19,858 nt of DNA from contig DAOUAJ010000142.1 of assembly GCA_034433615.1 (NCBI GenBank), positions 1 through 19,858 on the forward strand. Direction: 5' to 3'. Positions 7,750 to 13,698 of the stretch are shown piece by piece. The stretch comes from DAOUAJ01 sp034433615. Its GTDB lineage: Bacteria; Chloroflexota; Anaerolineae; DUEN01. Positions within the stretch are counted from its first letter, which is position 1, and each line of letters opens with the position of its first letter. The translations under genes and the position numbers were made by a program. The notes under the pieces were generated by a model. That model ran no database searches. It was not told where the DNA came from and was given only the letters and a program-made list of their open reading frames with translations.

Positions 7750-8179
7750 GATGCAAGACAATTTTCACAGTTCCGATCTTGGACAGGTTGACTCGGCCGT
7801 GTTCAGTCTCTAGCGAGAAGCCAAACTGCGGATAGGTCCAGCTATCGTAGCGATGCTGGCCACGAAAGCGGGGATAGCCGAGCGTTTCGCCAGCTTTGAC
7901 ACGACGAAAGAACGCCTTGAAAGCCAGGTCTACCCGTTCCTGAGCATCTTGCAACGCTTGCGAGAAGGCAACCTTAAGCCATGGATGCCCCTTCTTCCAT
8001 GGCGTGAGTAGCTTATTCGTGTCGTACAGGCTCAGGCTTTCCTGGCGCTCTTCCCAGGCGGTCTTGCGTACCTCAAGCGTCTGGTTGTAGACCCAACGAC
8101 AAGGGTCCAGGGTTTGCTCGAAAAGCCGCTCCTGGGCTTTGGTCGGGTACAGGCGGTAGCGGTAGGTACGAAGTGCCAT
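7747..8179 (-). pseudogene. tnpB: Truncated TnpB (IS605 OrfB), N-terminal third only
   Basis: TnpB is the RNA-guided nuclease encoded by IS200/IS605 elements. The ATG at 8179 shares one base with the tnpA stop (TAATG). The protein begins MALRTYRYRLYPTKAQE, a standard TnpB N-terminus, and continues through CRWVYNQTL, YPRFRGQHRYDS and KIGTVKIVLHR, about 144 residues. There the similarity stops abruptly near 7747. The RuvC catalytic domain, the zinc finger and the element's right end (with the guide-RNA region) are all absent. The usual length is about 370-400 aa, so this copy cannot be an active nuclease. The reading frame remains open and is in phase with the isomerase gene downstream. Confidence 0.88.
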
Positions 8180-8595
8180 TAGATGCCTTTCTGGTTCTCG
8201 ATGTAGGTTTGCACGACTTCCAGAGTGACTGCACCCACCGACGAGATGAACCTGCTCCGTGTCCAAAGCGTCGGCAGGCGGCTCTTGAGCCAGGGGAACT
8301 CCTGGCGCAGTTCGTGAGACGTATACCCTTTGATCTTGGCGACAACCCTATCTACGCCAACGCGAGGGTCAACGTCCAGCAACAGGTGTACATGGTCAGG
8401 CATCACCTGAGCATCCATCACCGTGTACCCGTACTGCTCTTGCTTTTCCATAATGAGTGCCTTGAGCCGTTCGGCCACAGCACCAGTCAGCACCTTGCGG
8501 CGGTATTTGGGACAGAAGATCACATGGTATTGACAACTGTAGACAATGCTGTGGTCGGTATGGTAGGGCTTCTCACCGGGTTGGCGGAGCTCCAT
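8179..8595 (-). CDS. tnpA: IS200/IS605 Y1 (HUH) transposase TnpA
   Basis: TnpA is the single-strand DNA transposase of IS200/IS605 elements. The 138-aa protein has the family landmarks: YHVIFCPKYRRKVL near the N-terminus, the HUH metal-binding motif MPDHVHLLL (His68 and His70), and the C-terminal catalytic Tyr131 in QTYIENQ. The length is normal and no frameshift is seen. The ATG at 8595 follows AAGGTGG by 4 nt and a near-consensus promoter by about 30 nt. The gene is followed by tnpB with a 1-nt overlap. With the partner end missing it could only act on related elements elsewhere in the genome. Confidence 0.95.
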   Translation of the reverse strand: MELRQPGEKPYHTDHSIVYSCQYHVIFCPKYRRKVLTGAVAERLKALIMEKQEQYGYTVMDAQVMPDHVHLLLDVDPRVGVDRVVAKIKGYTSHELRQEFPWLKSRLPTLWTRSRFISSVGAVTLEVVQTYIENQKGI

Positions 8596-8623
8596 ATAAC
8601 CACCTTATTAGATAGCTACACTA

Positions 8624-8652
8624 AATATACTACAGAATGCATGTGCTGTCAA
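8624..8652 (-). promoter_or_regulatory. Promoter of tnpA
   Basis: TTGACA (8652-8647) and TATATT (8629-8624) on the minus strand are spaced 17 nt apart, giving a perfect -35 and a strong -10. The box pair lies just inside the left end of the IS element, so the element carries its own promoter. Confidence 0.72.
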
Positions 8653-8654
8653 GT

Positions 8655-8714
8655 GGCTGAAGCCGCTGAAGCGAATGAAGCCCTTACCTGCACCCTTCGC
8701 CGTTCAGAAGGGTG
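8655..8714 (-). repeat. IS left end: three tandem 9-mers and a hairpin
   Basis: Three consecutive 9-mers at 8655-8663, 8664-8672 and 8673-8681 all end in TGAAGC (GGCTGAAGC, CGCTGAAGC, GAATGAAGC). Next to them a perfect 8-bp inverted repeat, CACCCTTC/GAAGGGTG (8691-8698 with 8707-8714), encloses an 8-nt loop. Subterminal hairpins of this kind are what TnpA recognises in IS200/IS605 ends. The exact cleavage site was not determined. Confidence 0.55.
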
Positions 8715-8766
8715 TATCCCAGAGCTTGCCCTGAGCATTGTGCGGTCTGAAAGTTGCGGTACACCG

Positions 8767-9504
8767 CTACCGATAGCCGTACCGTTCGCCGCCGTCTACC
8801 GTGATCACTTCACCAGTGATGTAGTCAGCCCGAATCAGGAACAGCACAGCCTCGGCCACATCGTTCGGAGTCCCCCAACGCTTGAGCAAGGTTCTCTGGG
8901 CAATGCGGGCAATCTGTTCTTCGCCATAGCCCGGCGGGGGCAGGACAGGGCCGGGCGCTACGGCGTTGACACGCACCGCGGGGGCCAACTCCAGCGCCAA
9001 CTGTCGGGTCAATGCCAGCAGTGCCGCCTTGCCCACGCTATGGGCGGCGAACCCTGGCCACGGCTCCCAGGCCGACAAGTCTACGATGTTGACGATGGCC
9101 CCCTCGCCCCGCTCCAGCATCAGTGGAGCGACAGCGTTGGCGCAGTAAAACGAGCCGTGAATGAGGATGCCGGTCACGCGGTGCCAGGCGGTCAGGTCGC
9201 GGGTTGGTAACGGGGTCTTCTCGAAGTGTGACGCACTATTGACCAGGATCTCCACCCGGCCAAAACGCGCTTTCGCCGTCGCCACCATGGCCTCGACCTG
9301 CTGAGGGTCTGCCACGTCGGCCTGCATCGCCAGAGCCTCCACGCCTAGCGCGCGCGCCTCCGCTGCTGTCATCTGGGCGGCTTCATGGGAGGTGTGGTAG
9401 TTGATGACCACGTGCGCGCCTGCTCGCGCCAGCGCCAGCGTGATCGCCTTGCCCACCCGATGCGCGCCGCCGGTGATGAGCGCGATTTTCCCTGCAGGAT
9501 TCAT
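8767..9504 (-). CDS. Short-chain dehydrogenase/reductase (SDR) with atypical active site
   Basis: This 245-aa NAD(P)-dependent oxidoreductase of the classical SDR fold ends in the usual TGEVITVDGG motif. The nucleotide-binding segment is ALITGGAHRVGKAI, resembling pteridine-reductase/FolM-like and FabG-like members. The cofactor-adjacent NNAG motif is changed to NSAS (89-92). The catalytic YxxxK is changed to His155-S-V-G-Lys159, with Ser144 upstream, so the usual catalytic Tyr is absent. I chose the ATG at 9504 because GGAGGTG lies 8 nt upstream; an earlier in-frame start at 9540 lacks this. It lies upstream of the isomerase/deoC genes on the same strand and may belong to the same catabolic cluster. 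The substrate is unknown. Confidence 0.9.
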   Translation of the reverse strand: MNPAGKIALITGGAHRVGKAITLALARAGAHVVINYHTSHEAAQMTAAEARALGVEALAMQADVADPQQVEAMVATAKARFGRVEILVNSASHFEKTPLPTRDLTAWHRVTGILIHGSFYCANAVAPLMLERGEGAIVNIVDLSAWEPWPGFAAHSVGKAALLALTRQLALELAPAVRVNAVAPGPVLPPPGYGEEQIARIAQRTLLKRWGTPNDVAEAVLFLIRADYITGEVITVDGGERYGYR

Positions 9505-9712
9505 GCTTTCGTCACCTCCGATGGCTCGGTGGCAGCTCAAACTTGCCGCCTGGAGCCTGATTGACTTTCATTCTATTGTCCTATCGCTTGCAACGAATGG
9601 CAGCAGTTCACCATACAATTGCGGCAGAAACCGGACTGGGCTCATCCCAAGCGTGATCGCTCGTTATCGTCCGAACTGCCGGGGGGCTGCAACCGTCAGC
9701 CGGAGGGCTCAT

Positions 9713-9740
9713 TTGACACTTATGCTTCCCTGCGTATAAT
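9713..9740 (+). promoter_or_regulatory. Promoter driving the fluoride riboswitch operon
   Basis: TTGACA (9713-9718) and TATAAT (9735-9740) are both perfect consensus boxes with a 16-nt spacer. Transcription should start near 9747, about 10 nt before the aptamer. It is the only strong promoter seen upstream of the DUF6062/MoxR gene series. The 200 bases between this promoter and the SDR start (9505-9712) show no other gene. Confidence 0.85.
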
Positions 9741-9757
9741 AGAATTACCTTACAGCA

Positions 9758-9809
9758 GCGCGATGAGGCTCGTGCCTAACCGTCGCATAGCGACTGATAG
9801 CCTCTACCC
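9758..9809 (+). ncRNA. Fluoride riboswitch aptamer (crcB motif)
   Basis: The RNA matches the fluoride aptamer architecture. P1 is GCGCG (9758-9762) with CGTGC (9771-9775). Its loop ATGAGGCT (9763-9770) forms a 6-bp pseudoknot, GAGGCT (9765-9770) with AGCCTC (9799-9804). P2 is GTCGC (9782-9786) with GCGAC (9790-9794) around ATA. Single-stranded TAAC and CTGAT linkers lie where expected. As I remember the Thermotoga petrophila aptamer, the element has the same length, the same GATGAGGC loop and the same CTGAT...GCCTCTAC 3' side, with compensatory changes in P2 and at one pseudoknot pair. The ligand is fluoride by family knowledge. The 3' strand is shared with a terminator, indicating that fluoride binding turns the operon on. 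Confidence 0.9.
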
Positions 9810-9842
9810 ACACGGAATCAGTGAGCGGTAGAGGCTTTTTTT
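9800..9842 (+). terminator. Rho-independent terminator, expression platform of the riboswitch
   Basis: GCCTCTACC (9800-9808) pairs perfectly with GGTAGAGGC (9827-9835) across an 18-nt loop and is followed by seven T (9836-9842). The left arm is also the 3' strand of the aptamer pseudoknot (9799-9804), so the ligand-bound fold and the terminator exclude each other. This is the standard anti-termination logic of an ON switch. Confidence 0.9.
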
Positions 9843-9885
9843 GTGGGAGATAAACTTGAAGGGCCTTTTATCCAGGGAGAGTTTG

Positions 9886-10587
9886 GTGACGGCTGGTGAT
9901 TCGGTTCGTTCCCGCGCTTACCACGATCTGTTGGAAGCGCTGAGCCAGGAGGGATGTCCTCTCTGCCGGCTGGGCCAGTGTGTGGCGGAGCAGTATCTGG
10001 ACAGGCTGCTGTACGAGAACGTTAATGACCCCGGCCTGCGAGAACGCATCCGGGTCGCCCGCGGGCTGTGTCATCGCCATGCCTGGGCGCTGACCGAGAT
10101 CCGAGGCAGCGGCCTGGGCATCGCACTCATTTATCGCGATGTGCTCCACACGGTCCTCCAGGAGCTTGCCCGCGACGCCGGCGACGAGAAACGGTTCCTC
10201 TCCTGGTCCCTCTCCTCGTCGGAAGGGGTGGCACAGGCCGATCGGCTGATGCCGCAAGGTCCCTGCCCGGCCTGTGCTCAGCAGGAGGAGATGGAAAGGA
10301 TCTATCTGCATGCGCTGCTACGCCATCTAGACGACGCGCGGCTGCAGACGGCCTTTGCCGGCAGCTCCGGGCTGTGCCTGTCTCACCTGCGCCAGGCATT
10401 GCGTCAGGCGGAGGACAACGCGCAGCGCAAAGCTCTGCTTGACCTGCAAGGGGCCATCTGGCAGCAATTGCTGGCAGAGCTAACTGAGTTCATCCGCAAA
10501 AACGATTACCGCTTTCGCGGCGAAGGGTTCGGCCCCGAAGGGGATAGCTGGCTACGGGCGCTGGCCAGCATCTCAGGCAACCGTTGA
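9886..10587 (+). CDS. DUF6062-like protein 1, double CxxC...CxxH, riboswitch-controlled
   Basis: This is a protein of unknown function that I recognise as DUF6062-like. With the GTG at 9886 (AGGGAG 6 nt upstream) it is 233 aa. Two metal-site-like motifs are visible: C24-P-L-C27 ... C62-H-R-H65, and C127-P-A-C130 ... C164-L-S-H167. Between them come ENVND and LIYRDVL helices; the C-terminus has FIRKNDYRF and a SWLRAL segment. There is no signal peptide or membrane span, so it is probably cytoplasmic and possibly binds zinc or another metal. Other in-frame starts are TTG 9856 and TTG 9841; the latter lies in the terminator T-run and is unlikely. It is the first gene behind the fluoride riboswitch. 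A paralogue at 15214 has the same Cys/His spacings. Confidence 0.88.
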   Translation: MTAGDSVRSRAYHDLLEALSQEGCPLCRLGQCVAEQYLDRLLYENVNDPGLRERIRVARGLCHRHAWALTEIRGSGLGIALIYRDVLHTVLQELARDAGDEKRFLSWSLSSSEGVAQADRLMPQGPCPACAQQEEMERIYLHALLRHLDDARLQTAFAGSSGLCLSHLRQALRQAEDNAQRKALLDLQGAIWQQLLAELTEFIRKNDYRFRGEGFGPEGDSWLRALASISGNR

Positions 10588-10674
10588 AGATAAGCGGCGA
10601 AAGGCCGTATGGAAGGAATGCCCACTCGACGAAATCGAGATCATCGTGGTAGAATTATATTTTGGAGGTGGGCT

Positions 10675-11688
10675 ATGACCGAAGAAACGATAGAGGATCA
10701 GGTGTTCCGGCGAGGCGTGGAAAGTATGTATGCTACTGTCCAACGCATCGCCCGGGCCGTGCGCGAGAACGTGGGCCGGGTGATCGTGGGCAAAGACGAT
10801 GTGGTGGAATTACTGCTGGTGGCCCTCTTGTGCGAGGGGCACGTGCTGCTGGAGGACGTCCCCGGCATCGGCAAGACGACGCTGGCCAAGACACTAGCGC
10901 GCTCGTTGGGGTGCACCTTCCAGCGCATCCAGTTCACCCCCGACTTGCTCCCCTCCGACATCACCGGGGTGAGCGTCTTCAACCAGAAGACGGGAGAGTT
11001 TGAGTACCGGCCAGGCCCGGTGATGGCGCAAATCGTGCTGGCCGACGAGATCAACCGGGCTGGCCCCCGCACCCAGTCGGCGTTGCTGGAGGCGATGGAG
11101 GAGCGTCAGGTGACAGTGGATGGCGTGACGCGGCCGCTGCCCCGCCCCTTCCTGGTGCTGGCGACTCAGAACCCGGTGGAGCTGGAGGGGACCTTCCCGC
11201 TCCCTGAGGCGCAGGTGGATCGCTTCCTGATGCGGGTGACGGTAGGATACCCCGACCGAGAGGAAGAGCGGACGATCCTGCACCGCTTCCGGGCAGACGA
11301 TCCTCTGGCCCGCATCCAGCCGGTGGTCACGGCTGAGGAGATCCGTCAGGCTGGTGCACTGTGCCGGCAGGTCTATGTCCACCCGGTGTTGGAGGATTAC
11401 TTGCTTGACCTGGTGCGTGCCTCCCGTTCGGACCGGGCGATCACACTGGGGGTGAGCCCGCGCGGCAGCCTGGCGCTCCACCGCACGAGCCAGGCGCTGG
11501 CTGCCATCCGCGGTCGCGACTACGTGATCCCTGATGATATCAAACAGTTGGCGCTGCCGGTGCTGGCACATCGGCTGATCCTCAGCCCCGACGCCCGACT
11601 ACGAGGACGCTCGACCCAGGAGGTGCTGCATGAGCTCATCGAACGAGTGCCCGTGCCAGTGGAAGAGGTGTGGGCAGACGGTTCGTAA
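10675..11688 (+). CDS. MoxR-family AAA+ ATPase
   Basis: MoxR proteins are chaperone-like AAA+ ATPases that usually work with DUF58/VWA partners encoded next to them, as here. The 337-aa protein has Walker A EDVPGIGKTTLAK (about 60-72), Walker B VLADEINRA (121-129), sensor 1 ATQNP (163-167), the EGTFPLPEAQVDRF MoxR block and a sensor-2 region SPRGSLAL. The ATG at 10675 has GGAGGTG about 5 nt upstream; an in-frame upstream ATG (10609) would add 22 residues unrelated to the family. It lies 87 nt after the DUF6062 gene, with no terminator seen between, so the riboswitch should control it. Its partner DUF58 gene is separated from it by a toxin-antitoxin pair. Confidence 0.95.
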   Translation: MTEETIEDQVFRRGVESMYATVQRIARAVRENVGRVIVGKDDVVELLLVALLCEGHVLLEDVPGIGKTTLAKTLARSLGCTFQRIQFTPDLLPSDITGVSVFNQKTGEFEYRPGPVMAQIVLADEINRAGPRTQSALLEAMEERQVTVDGVTRPLPRPFLVLATQNPVELEGTFPLPEAQVDRFLMRVTVGYPDREEERTILHRFRADDPLARIQPVVTAEEIRQAGALCRQVYVHPVLEDYLLDLVRASRSDRAITLGVSPRGSLALHRTSQALAAIRGRDYVIPDDIKQLALPVLAHRLILSPDARLRGRSTQEVLHELIERVPVPVEEVWADGS

Positions 11689-11698
11689 CCGTACGCGT

Positions 11699-11728
11699 TT
11701 GACTGCAATTTGTGCTCTGCGCTATACT
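11699..11728 (+). promoter_or_regulatory. Promoter of the toxin-antitoxin pair
   Basis: TTGACT (11699-11704) and TATACT (11723-11728) are spaced 18 nt apart. They begin 10 nt after the moxR stop and about 50 nt before the antitoxin start. This would let the pair, and possibly the DUF58 to TerC genes behind it, be transcribed independently of the riboswitch. Confidence 0.65.
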
Positions 11729-11777
11729 TTGCACGTCAATGAATAAAGTTCGGCTGCGTACTATGGGAGAGAATCCT

Positions 11778-12068
11778 ATGCTTGGGCGAGTGACAATTGC
11801 CACTGAGTCGCCAGCAACCCTCAAATCTTTGCTCGAGGTGGCTATCCAGAATGAATCCAAGCTGCTGGAGCTCGGCATCGAGCGTACGCGGGAGCGGCTG
11901 GCTACATTTGAGAAGCAGTTTGGTATGAGTTCAGAAGAGTTTTACCGCCGTTTCGAGGCTGCTGAGATTACTGAAACGATGGACTTTATTGATTGGTGGG
12001 GGGAGATCAAAATGCTTCGCTTATTGGAGGAGCAGAAGCTGGCATTGGATGGGGCGCGAATTCTTTGA
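11778..12068 (+). CDS. tumA: TumA-like antitoxin
   Basis: This small 96-aa protein is probably the antitoxin of the TumE toxin encoded next. It is largely helical, with a central coiled-coil-like stretch (LLELGIERTRERLATFEKQFGM), then SSEEFYRRFEAAEITET, and an acidic-aromatic MDFIDWWGEIKMLRLLEE segment that I recall from TumA-type partners. The ATG at 11778 has GGGAG about 8 nt upstream; further in-frame ATGs (11739, 11763) would give a longer N-terminus with no sign of conservation. The stop (12066-12068) overlaps the likely TTG start of tumE, so the two are translationally coupled. No DNA-binding domain is obvious. The pair has its own promoter. Confidence 0.75.
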   Translation: MLGRVTIATESPATLKSLLEVAIQNESKLLELGIERTRERLATFEKQFGMSSEEFYRRFEAAEITETMDFIDWWGEIKMLRLLEEQKLALDGARIL

Positions 12069-12484
12069 TTGATGATTACTTCCAGTCCATCCTGGCAACT
12101 CTGCGCGTTTCGCGAGCCGTGAAGCTGCACCACGTCCGTTTGGATCAACGTAGCCACTGGGCAGGTTACGTTCGCGGGGAGGTGTATTTTCTGGATAACT
12201 CACGGCTCTACTTTCGTGAGTTCGTCAACACCGAAGCTGGCATTGAGCGCTTTGCTTACTCTTACCACTATCAAGGCCCTCGCGGTGATCTCATCTTCCG
12301 ATACGACAATACGAGTCACTTCCCTCATCTGCCTAACTTTCCCCATCACAAGCATGTTGGCACTGAATCGAGCGTTGTCTCGGCGAATGCGCCCGATCTG
12401 GCTACCGTGCTCAACGAGATCGAGCGGCTCGTAGGGATCACTCATCAGGAGAACCAGGAGTGGCCGGGTGAGCGTGAGGTATGA
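12065..12484 (+). CDS. tumE: TumE-family (DUF6516) toxin
   Basis: This protein is predicted to be the toxin of a TumE/TumA pair. It is 139 aa from a TTG at 12065. Family landmarks are the opening DDYFQSILATL, HHVRLDQRSHWAGYVRGEVYFLD, LYFREFVNTEAG, the aromatic YSYHYQG segment, LIFRYDN, HFPHLPNFPHHKHVG, and a final ATVLNEIERL helix. The His/Tyr-rich HFPHLP...HHKH block is the hallmark I use to recognise it. The mechanism is not readable from sequence. The TTG overlaps the antitoxin's TGA (TTGA); no ATG in this frame would retain the conserved N-terminus. At the other end its TGA overlaps the DUF58 start by 4 nt, which ties it to the host operon. Confidence 0.8.
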   Translation: MIDDYFQSILATLRVSRAVKLHHVRLDQRSHWAGYVRGEVYFLDNSRLYFREFVNTEAGIERFAYSYHYQGPRGDLIFRYDNTSHFPHLPNFPHHKHVGTESSVVSANAPDLATVLNEIERLVGITHQENQEWPGEREV

Positions 12485-13698
12485 CTAAGTTCTGGTGGGG
12501 GATCATCAGCCTGATCGCGCTGGTGAGTGTCCTTCTGCGCCACAACCTCCTGTTTCTGATGAGCTTGCTTCTGGCGCTGATAGGGTTGGCGTCTCACCTA
12601 TGGACGCGCTATTGTCTGGCGGGGGTCAGCTATGGGCGGCGTTTCGGCTCAATGCGCCTGTTTTTCGGCGAGGAGACCGACCTCTACGTGGAGATCGTCA
12701 ACGCCAAGCCGTTGCCGCTGGCCTGGCTGCGTGTTGAGGATGAGTTCCCCGCCGACCTCGAGCTGCTGAGCGGCCGCCTCCTCTACAGTCACCTTCCCCG
12801 TCGCCGCCTGCTCGTCAATCTCCTCTCGTTGCGCTGGTACGAACGGGTCACGCGACACTACCGACTACGTGGCGTCCGTCGGGGGGCGTGGCAGTTCGGG
12901 CCAGCGGAGATCACCTCGGGGGACATCTTCGGGTTCGCCACCAGGCAGGAGCGACTGGCGGAGAAACAAATCGTCCTGGTCTACCCCAGGCTCGTCCCTC
13001 TCACCGCGCTGGGGTTGCCGGCCCGGCACCCCTTCGGCGATTTCAAGACCCCGCGTCGGGTGATGGAGGACCCCATCCGGCTGATGGGGGCGCGGGAGTA
13101 CGTGCCGGGCGACAGCTTCCGCCATATCCACTGGAAGGCGACCGCCAGACGCCAGGAGCTGCAGACCAAGGTGTTTGAGCCGTCGGCCACGCGACCCCTG
13201 GCGATCTTCCTCAACGTTAACACCTTCGATCAGGTGTATGAAGGGTTGGACCCGGAGTTACAAGAGTTCGCGATCACGGCAGCGGCCTCTATGGCGCACT
13301 GGGCACGAGAGGAGGGTTATCAGGTGGGATTGTACGTGAACTCCGTCGTCCAGCCCGGGGGAGAACGGATCCGCATCCGGCCGGGGAGCCACCCCGATCA
13401 GCTCACCTGGATCCTGGAGGCGCTGGCGAAGGTGGTGAGCTACGGACGCTGGCCGATAGAGCGGATCTTACAGGTGGAGGCTCCCACCTTGCGCTACGGG
13501 ACCACCGTCGTGGCCGTGACCCCCGTGGTGAACGAGCGGCTGTGCCGGTTGCTGATGGAGCTGCCACGTCGGGAGCTTGGGGTGGTTCTCGTGGCCCTGG
13601 GGAGTGCGCGTCTGGACATGCCGCTGCCTGGAGTCCGTTACTATCACATCGGTGGCCGGGAGGTGTGGCGTGAGCTGGAGTCGTTGGAATTGGCTTGA
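12481..13698 (+). CDS. DUF58 domain membrane protein (MoxR partner)
   Basis: DUF58 proteins have a VWA-like fold and are the usual partners of MoxR ATPases. The 405-aa protein starts with two hydrophobic spans (residues about 5-40), then a beta-rich region (FGEETDLYVEIVNAKPLPL). The DUF58 signature follows at about residues 203-225: GAREYVPGDSFRHIHWKATA, then QTKVFEPSATRPLAIFLN. The ATG at 12481 overlaps the toxin stop (ATGA), and GTGAGGT immediately precedes it. The gene ends inside the next one, which starts 29 nt before this stop. The role is inferred to be assembly or activation of a membrane or cell-envelope target together with MoxR and the DUF4129 protein. Confidence 0.93.
   Translation: MTKFWWGIISLIALVSVLLRHNLLFLMSLLLALIGLASHLWTRYCLAGVSYGRRFGSMRLFFGEETDLYVEIVNAKPLPLAWLRVEDEFPADLELLSGRLLYSHLPRRRLLVNLLSLRWYERVTRHYRLRGVRRGAWQFGPAEITSGDIFGFATRQERLAEKQIVLVYPRLVPLTALGLPARHPFGDFKTPRRVMEDPIRLMGAREYVPGDSFRHIHWKATARRQELQTKVFEPSATRPLAIFLNVNTFDQVYEGLDPELQEFAITAAASMAHWAREEGYQVGLYVNSVVQPGGERIRIRPGSHPDQLTWILEALAKVVSYGRWPIERILQVEAPTLRYGTTVVAVTPVVNERLCRLLMELPRRELGVVLVALGSARLDMPLPGVRYYHIGGREVWRELESLELA

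Larger units (their letters stand above)
7747..8714 (-). mobile_element. IS200/IS605-family element, right side deleted
   Basis: The left end with a hairpin and short tandem repeats, a promoter, tnpA and the 5' third of tnpB lie in the normal order. The boundary on the tnpB side is a sharp switch near 7747 into a dehydrogenase remnant. The right-end hairpin and cleavage site are missing, so the element should not be able to excise by itself, although tnpA looks intact. The left boundary is approximate: I place it at the outer base of the hairpin at 8714. Confidence 0.75.

Noticed and set aside
6764..8266. A single 500-aa protein of unknown fusion architecture
   Set aside because: It is a composite: the first codons lie inside tnpA, the middle is truncated TnpB and the C-terminal 306 residues are a complete isomerase with its own ribosome site and start.
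8655..8681. CRISPR-like or replication iteron array
   Set aside because: Only three short, contiguous, imperfect units inside an IS end; no spacers and no replication gene nearby.
9841..9885. TTG at 9841 as start of the first DUF6062 protein
   Set aside because: It overlaps the T-run of the riboswitch terminator and leaves no room for a ribosome site; the GTG at 9886 has AGGGAG at good spacing.
10650..10661. Separate promoter for moxR (TAGAAT or TATATT)
   Set aside because: No acceptable -35 box lies 16-18 nt upstream, and the AT-rich bases sit directly before the ribosome site.
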